A stretch of 64,000 nt of DNA from Azorinus chamasolen (taxonomy: Eukaryota; Mollusca; Bivalvia; Cardiida; Solecurtidae): the NCBI GenBank assembly GCA_963576725.1, contig OY755240.1:36234629-36298628 (forward strand), written 5' to 3'. This document shows positions 58,452 to 64,000 of the stretch, piece by piece. Both the position numbers and the translations under genes were made by a program. The notes below the pieces were generated by a model. It was given only the letters and a program-made list of their open reading frames with translations. It searched no databases and had not been told where the DNA came from. Position 1 is the stretch's first letter. The number at the start of each line of letters is the position of its first letter.

Positions 58452-60772
58452 AAAGTACACATTTGAGTCATGCAGGAAACACCACATACAGAACAAACAC
58501 TCGCCCGAACAGCAACACAAGGAAACAGCAAATGTACATAGGTAGAAAAAACAACAAGAGACGCACAAAGACAAAACAAACATACAATAGGAGGAAGATG
58601 GAAGTACCGCCTTGGAACGGTCAGTGACAAAAGTCACCGGGGGTTTAAACCGGTTTATGGGCGCCCAACCTCACCCTTATTCCATCCCCATCCTAAAAGA
58701 CAAACAGTGTAAATAAACGTATCCCCTCTCCGACTAATCTACAACAACCGCGACAGCAAATACAGTGGTAAAGTGCATGTATAACAAAAAAACATTTAAT
58801 TGAGCATACTGTATCCACCTATCGCTAGTGTACTCAATGATTGAGCTGCAAACAGAGTAACTGTAGAAAAGTAATAAAGGGTACGACAAAAATGAAATAG
58901 TACAGATATCCGACGTTCTCCTTCCATTTCTGGATTTAAGAGGTCGCCTTCATAGAGTACTAAACCTTTCTTGTCGGCGTACATGCAAAGAGGCCAGCGT
59001 GATTGCCAACTGTAAAAGGGTTCACAACCAAACATGCAGTATGTTGTAGTAATACAGGATCATATCCATTTTAATGAATTGTTTTATATATTTGATGAAC
59101 AAAGTGAGAAAATGGGTATGTCCAATAATTTTACGAAATTTGTAAATCACATCACCATAAAATTCCGGATGTGAAATACCGTGTCGCAAAAGTACCTTGA
59201 GATTACATTTGTACTTGCCAATAAGCGAGAGATTTCGATAGTAAAATTAGAGAAAGTTTTTCTTAGTTTATGGTATCTATATCCTTGTTTAAGCAGTTTT
59301 TCAGTTAAAATGAGATTTCGACTGTTAAAATCGTCAATAGATGAACAAGCTCTAGCAAAACGAATAAGTTGAGATATATAAACCCCGTTAGATGGAGCAC
59401 GGGGAACATCCCCGTCAAGATGAGGAAAATTTACAATATTAAAATCAAAATCATCTCTTTTGTCATATATTTTAGAAGAAATCATTCCATTATTAATTTT
59501 AAGGTCTAGGTCAAGAAACGCTGCATAATTGTCGGACGGGTTAGCTTTATTCAATTTGAGTTCTTTAAGATAAATTGTAGGAATCAGAGCATCAAAGAAA
59601 GGGTTATCTAAGTTAAAAATATCATCCAAATATCGACAAGTTTCATTGAAGGCTTTTATAACATCTTCTTGTGATTGAGGATTCAAACTCAACATGAAAT
59701 CTCTCTCATAGCAGTACAAAAACAAATCTGCGACAAGTGGTGCACAATTCGTACCCATGGGAATACCAATTACCTGACGGTATATAGCATTCCCATAACG
59801 TACAAATATGTTATCCAAAAGAAAGGTTAGTGCTTCGCAAACTTCTGAGCAAGTCCAATTGGTGTAATATTTCATTTGCTCTAGAAAGCATGGCATGTTT
59901 ACCCGAAGTTAGGCGTAAAGTATGTAGATCAAGAAGAGTCATTTTCAAACGAAATTTTCGTTTAATATTACCATTTTTGCGAATGCCATGTGATCGAGAT
60001 TTGCGTTTTCTAATAGAAACAATTGAAAAAATATCTATATCTGGTTCTTTTGAAATATTTCCAGTCTGGTAAATATTATCATTCAGTCCTAAAGGAAAAG
60101 GTGTTTGCAATTTTTTGATCCAATTTAATTCAGATATAAATCTAGCTTTCGATTTAAACCTACTAGTAGCCTCCTTATCATATGTTATATGCTCAACAAA
60201 TTGTACTAAAACATCTTTAAAAGAATGGCCAGATTTCCGAAAGTGTTGGTATAAAAAATTGTTTAGTTTACGATTTCGACACTGATATGCATGCTCACGA
60301 AATCGAGTTTTCAAAGCACGTCCTGTTTGTCCTACGTACTGTATACCGCAACTAGGCGCGTTTCAAGTTAAAACATAAATAACGTTAGTAGTAGTACAAT
60401 CAACGTCTGAGTTTATCTTGACATTAAATGTTCTACCATTAACTGTAGATTTTATAGTGGAATTACAATAAATGTTACTACAACATATGCACCTCTTAGC
60501 AAAGCACTTTTGGATAATTGGATACACTCTGTGTCGCCTGCACAAGGACCGTTTACGAATAGAAGAAACATTTTGGATAACAGATTCAAAGGAGAAAGTA
60601 CAACTCTTGGTCCATTGAAAAAACATTTATTTATAGAAAGAGATGGTATGTGAAAAGATGATGCCGACTGCAGATCAAGTTGTTTTAAACGAACAAAAGG
60701 TTGAAGGGAAGAGAAATTAGAAATATTTCTGGGTACTTGTACAGACGACACAGATTGCATATTTATAGCTTT
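58452..60772 (-). mobile_element. Naiad family A, upstream copy of the pair, with internal deletion
   Basis: Begins at AAGCTATAAATATGC (60772), i.e. full length at its 5' end. It encodes the N-terminus from ATG 60760, has a frameshift near 60600, keeps the TGA of U133 at 60363-60365, and encodes the GIY-YIG domain (60314-59890). Then ~1.35 kb is missing: sequence encoding KHAMLSR joins directly to EQMKYYTNWTC (near 59880), with a 2-bp shared AG. Linker, both other Sec codons and RT motif A are thus lost. Motifs B and C, tail and SECIS-like hairpin (stop at ~58962) follow, with a further frameshift near 59247. Confidence 0.9.
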
Positions 60773-60776
60773 CAGT

Positions 60777-61099
60777 AGATGGTTTTGAAATGATATAGTC
60801 ATATATAGCCAGAGTTTTGATCTTGGGTTTAAGCAACAAACTTTTACATTAGTTTGGCCTTTCACAACATTGAAGCTTGAGCGCTTAATCTTCACCAGGT
60901 TCATCTTGATAGATCTGCGTTTGGATGGATGTGAAGTGTTTGAGCCATGTACATTTATAATGGTGGGGATCACTTCAGGCAAAGTTTGTAGGTTGTTGAT
61001 ATTAATCCCTTGATTTGTATCCCAAATACGTCTTACTGAACCGTTTCCCCCTCTGGTACCCCGATACCTTAAAATACCTAACTGTTTAAGTCTTGCCAT
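60777..61099 (-). pseudogene. LINE ORF2 N-terminal segment
   Basis: Encodes LKQLGILRYRGTRGG, NVKVCCLNPRS and, after a one-base shift, KTLAIYDYIISKPS, the usual entry into the AP-endonuclease domain of L2/CR1-type LINEs. The Naiad pair follows directly. Confidence 0.75.
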
Positions 61100-61459
61100 A
61101 ACCGTTTGGTTAGGTGTTATTGTGTCTAATTGTCCGTTACTGTATAGTGCATACCTATTTATTGTACAGTCCTTGATATACGCTCGCTCATCATTCCTAA
61201 GGGCAAAATACGCTCTGATTTAAAACCAATTGAATATTTAGCAATGTCTTTTAGGTTAAAAATTAATAAAATTCAGCATAAAAATCCCGAATAAAATCAA
61301 CACTCTTGTCACATTCATACAACTTCATGACAATCTATATGTCTGTACCAGCAATATATTTGCTGATAAAGTTCAAAAGAATGAGAGCAAAGAAAGTGCA
61401 GCCTACACCTGGCGCAATTCTACACCGACATTCTAACCTCAAAAGAGTGAAAATCTATC
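61100..61459. other. LINE 5' flank or unassigned
   Basis: No motif recognised. Confidence 0.35.
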
Positions 61460-61800
61460 AAGTCAGTATTCTATAGATTGAACATTTATTCAAAAGAGAT
61501 AATAGACGTTTGTCTTTAATTATTTCGAACTTACCAGTAATCATATAGCCAGCCAGAGAATAACAAAAAATAGAGGTGGCGCAATCTCAAATCTCAGGTA
61601 TATTATCATTAATATTAAGGTCAGCAACAATCTTATTGTAATTGAAAAATAGTTTTGATGGGTTTGTTATATTTGTAGCAAAAACGCGGTGGTTCTGTAT
61701 TTTTAAAGCATTTAGGAATATAGTCAATATACTTTGGAGGTCAATAAAATCATTGTATTGATTAGTAAAAGGCAACATCCTCTTACTGAATCTGAACATA
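61460..61800 (-). mobile_element. Naiad linker fragment (family A-like), minus strand
   Basis: Minus-strand text encodes KIQNHRVFATNITNPS, ADLNINDNIPEI-TGA-DCATSIFCYSLAGYM and GKFEIIKDKRLLS. The UDC Sec position is conserved. It abuts a plus-strand Naiad-B fragment, forming an inverted junction at ~61800. Confidence 0.8.
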
Positions 61801-62466
61801 AAATACATTTTCTGAAACTTCAATTCCTAAATAAAGGTATCGATTTTATCGATATTCAAAGTATATTTCGTGTTGAGATACTATCCCCAAATATTTAATC
61901 AACTCTGAATCACCTATCATCTGTTATAAATATACTAAACCTATTAGGAATGTTATTTTTAACTATAATAGATTTGTCTCTGATTTATGATTGATGTCAA
62001 TACCCCTATTTCTTGAGCATTGTAGCATTTCTAGCTTTTGCTATGAACCAGTTGGTCATGTCTTTACTGGTAATTTTGATATCATTAAAGATATACGTCT
62101 GAGGACCCTCCTACCTAAAGGACCTAAATATAGATTACCTTCCCTTATTGATTTTGACGCTTGTCGATTCATATTGCGGATGCTATTCAAGAATTTTGCA
62201 TCAAATGGTGTCGACGAGAATATGCTAATGTAAATGCCCTTTCGGACTGGAAGAAATGTATTTTTTATATTATTGATACGCGTAATGCTTTTTACAAATC
62301 AAATTACCACCTCGACCTAGAGTTACATTTCGCTGTTTGAAGAAAAAATCATTCAAATTATGTTCTTGCTCCTGCTGACAAGGCATCTAATAATGTAATC
62401 ATTATTTGAAGATTTTATTATGTTGATGTTTTAAAGAAGGAGCTAACTGATTCACAAACTTATTCC
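61801..62466 (+). mobile_element. Naiad family B, left part, interrupted by a family-A copy
   Basis: Encodes NKGIDFIDIQSIF, SPIICYKYTKPI, FCYEPVGHVFTGNFDIIKD and LPKGPKYRLPSLIDFDACR, then ADKASNNVII-I-TGA-RFYYVDVLKKELTDSQTY. The linker TGA is followed by one extra base before CAT-TGT (UHC in a repaired reading). It breaks off after CAAACTTAT; the continuation is at 63931. Confidence 0.82.
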
Positions 62467-63930
62467 TAGCATGTAATGCTGAAAAAGCTTTCTTTACTGA
62501 CGAGCAAATGAAATATTACACTAATTGGACGTGCTCAGAGGTTTGCGAATAACTAACCTTTCTTTTGGATAACATATATTTGTACGTTATGGGAATGCCA
62601 TATACCGTCAGGTAAAATTGGTATTTCTATGGGTACGAATTGTGCACCACTTGTCGCAGATTTGTTTTTGTACTGCTATGAGACAGATTCCATGTTGCGT
62701 TTGAATCCTCAATCACAAGATGTTATAAAAGCCTTCAATGAAACTTGTCGATATTTGGATGATATTTTTAACTTAGATAACCCTTTCTTTGATGCTCTGA
62801 TTCCTACAATTTATCCTAAAGAACTCAAATTGAATAAAGCTAACCCGTCCGACAATTATGCAGCGTTTCTTGATCTAGACCTTAAAATTGATAATGGAAT
62901 GATTTCTTCTAAAATATATGACAAAAGAGATGATTTTGATTTTAATATTGTAAATTTTCCTCATCTTGACGGGGATGTTCCCCGTGCTCCATCTTACGGG
63001 GTTTATATATCTCAACTTATTCGTTTTGCTAGAGCTTGTTCATCTATTGACGATTTTAACAGTCGAAATCTCATTTTAACTGAAAAACTGCTTAAGCAAG
63101 GATATAGATACCACAAACTAAGAAAACCCTTCTCTAAATTTTACTATCGAAATCTCTCACTTATTTGCAGGTACCAATGTAATTTCAAGGCGCTTCTGCG
63201 ACACGGTATTTCACATCCGGAATTTTATGGTGATGTGATTTACAAACTTCGTAAAATTATTGGACATACCCATTTTCTCACTTATGTTAAAAATATGTTA
63301 AACAATTCATTAAAAAGGGATATGATCCTGTATTACTACAACATACTGCATGTTTGGTTGTGAACCCTTTTACAGTTGGCAATCACGCTGGCCTCTTTGC
63401 ATGTACGCCGACAAGAAATGTTTATTACTCTATGAAGGCGACCTCTTAGATCCAGAAACGGAAGGAGAACGTCGGATATCTGTACTATTTCGTTTTTGTC
63501 GTACCCTTTATTACTTTTCTACAGTTACTCTGTTTGCAGCTCAATCATTGAGTACACTAGCGATAGGTGGATACAGTTTGTTCACTTAATTAGTTTCGTT
63601 ATACATGCACTTTACCACTGTATTTACCATCACGGTTGTTGTAGATTAGTCGGGGAGGGTATATGTTTATTTACACTGTTTTTCTTTTAGGGTGGGGATG
63701 GAATAAGTGTGAGGTTGGGCGCCCATAAACCGGTTTAACCCCCGGTGACTTTTGTCACTGACCGTTCCAAGGCGGTACTTCCATCTTCTTCCTATTATAT
63801 GTTTGTTTTGTCTTTGTGCGTCTCTTGGTGTTTTTATAGTTATGTACATTTGCTGTTTCCTTGTGTTGCTGTTCAGGCGGTTGTTTGTTTTGTATGTGGC
63901 GTTTCCTGCATGACTCATTTTAGTACTTTT
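62467..63930 (+). mobile_element. Naiad family A, 5'-truncated, inserted in Naiad-B
   Basis: Starts at CATGTAATGCTGAAAAAGC and runs to TAGTACTTTT. Motif B is at 62629 and motif C RYLDDI follows. Lesions include TAA in GCGAATAACTAACC (~62549), one-base insertions near 62575 and 62615, a 3-bp deletion near 62720 and small rearrangements near 63280. The stop/SECIS region is mutated (TTTATTAC replaces the TAGTAC base helix; AAA is AGA). Confidence 0.88.
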
Positions 63931-64000
63931 ATATAACAGTTTAAACACCTGAAAAGATATAATCTCGGAACGAAAGAACATTTACCAGAGAAATCTAGAA
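63931..64000 (+). mobile_element. Naiad family B, right part (continues past window)
   Basis: ATATAACAGTTTAAACACCT followed by GAAAAGATATAATCTCGG matches the family-B finger region at 21093. Joined to 62466 it restores DSQTY-ITV-TPEK. Confidence 0.8.

Larger units (their letters stand above)
55685..58455 (-). mobile_element. Naiad family A, downstream copy of a head-to-tail pair
   Basis: 5'-truncated within the linker (SSLSICSLKEIDEQ) and complete to its 3' end AAGTAC (minus-strand GTACTT). It keeps TGA at 58072-58074 (UDC) and ~57658-57660 (III-U-RLH), a full RT core, TAG, SECIS-like hairpin and tail. Lesions: a TAA (57304-57306, replacing Ser after LFWSIKNS) and a one-base deletion in an A-run near 57160. 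It abuts the 3' end of the next copy with a 4-bp shared AAAG, the pseudo-LTR arrangement typical of PLEs. Confidence 0.9.
52344..61099 (-). mobile_element. L2/CR1-like LINE, minus strand, broken by three insertions
   Basis: Collinear pieces on the minus strand: N-terminal segment (61099-60777), AP-endonuclease (55684-54970), linker (54801-54592), RT (54125-53861, 53705-53090) and C-terminus (52942-52481). Insertions: a Naiad pair (55685-60772), a Naiad tail (53706-53860) and an R270 copy (52905-53088). Removing the Naiad pair joins SKPS to DILAVTETWLG in frame. The LINE carries frameshifts of its own. Confidence 0.85.

Noticed and set aside
58418..58630. Cys/Val-rich frame MSLTVPRRYFHLPPI... 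in the Naiad tails
   Set aside because: Lies in the non-coding 3' tail after the stop, and in family B the frame is not kept in the same form. Treated as untranslated tail.

Overview
This is a transposon-dominated stretch of an animal genome, most likely a marine bivalve (clam). The inference rests on AT-rich DNA with minisatellites, several L2/CR1-like LINEs, a DIRS-like relic and, above all, many copies of a Naiad-type Penelope-like element (PLE) with an N-terminal GIY-YIG endonuclease and in-frame UGA codons. Published work on Naiads describes selenoprotein-encoding versions in clams and spiders. Only one host exon was recognised: an amino-terminal-domain exon of an NMDA-type glutamate receptor at 43988-44187 (+). 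The window may therefore lie largely in introns or intergenic DNA.

Naiad family A. The key object is a full-length copy at 32789-36455 (+), flanked by the direct repeat CTAA. One frame runs from ATG 32800 to TAG 35944-35946, 1048 codons. The only interruptions are three TGA codons (codons 133, 421, 559). They fall where related elements have conserved cysteines: the endonuclease zinc finger, the CxC linker and the start of the RT fingers. A form-II SECIS-like hairpin starts at the stop codon (35944-36008). Broken copies lie at 191-1770, 14455-15211, 49827-51290, 55685-58455, 58452-60772 and 62467-63930, with tail-only pieces elsewhere. A diverged family B/C (20700-22743, 46080-46650, 61801-62466) keeps the third TGA in two copies (46.4 kb, 62.4 kb) and a SECIS-like fold in another (22.2 kb).

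Layout. 0-9 kb: truncated Naiad, tail pieces, and a decayed canonical PLE (RT then C-terminal GIY-YIG) beside a TA-filled palindrome. 9-19 kb: mostly unassigned DNA, a 36-bp minisatellite, copies of a ~275-bp repeat (here R270), one Naiad inside a possible inverted-repeat element. 19-28 kb: ~157-bp tandem repeat, a family-B Naiad interrupted by R270, unassigned DNA. 28-40 kb: ~700 bp of CT-rich microsatellite, then a LINE split by a 9.7-kb element with 1.3-1.7 kb inverted arms (3-bp direct repeat CAA). That element holds DIRS-like coding remains which are themselves split by the intact Naiad: four nested layers. 40-49 kb: minisatellites, two large hairpins, the NMDA receptor exon, LINE and Naiad fragments. 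49-64 kb: a minus-strand LINE broken by a head-to-tail Naiad pair, a 155-bp Naiad tail and an R270 copy; then inverted Naiad pieces and a family-A copy inside a family-B copy.

Reading frames and homologies were read by eye; family names are by motif recognition, not database search.
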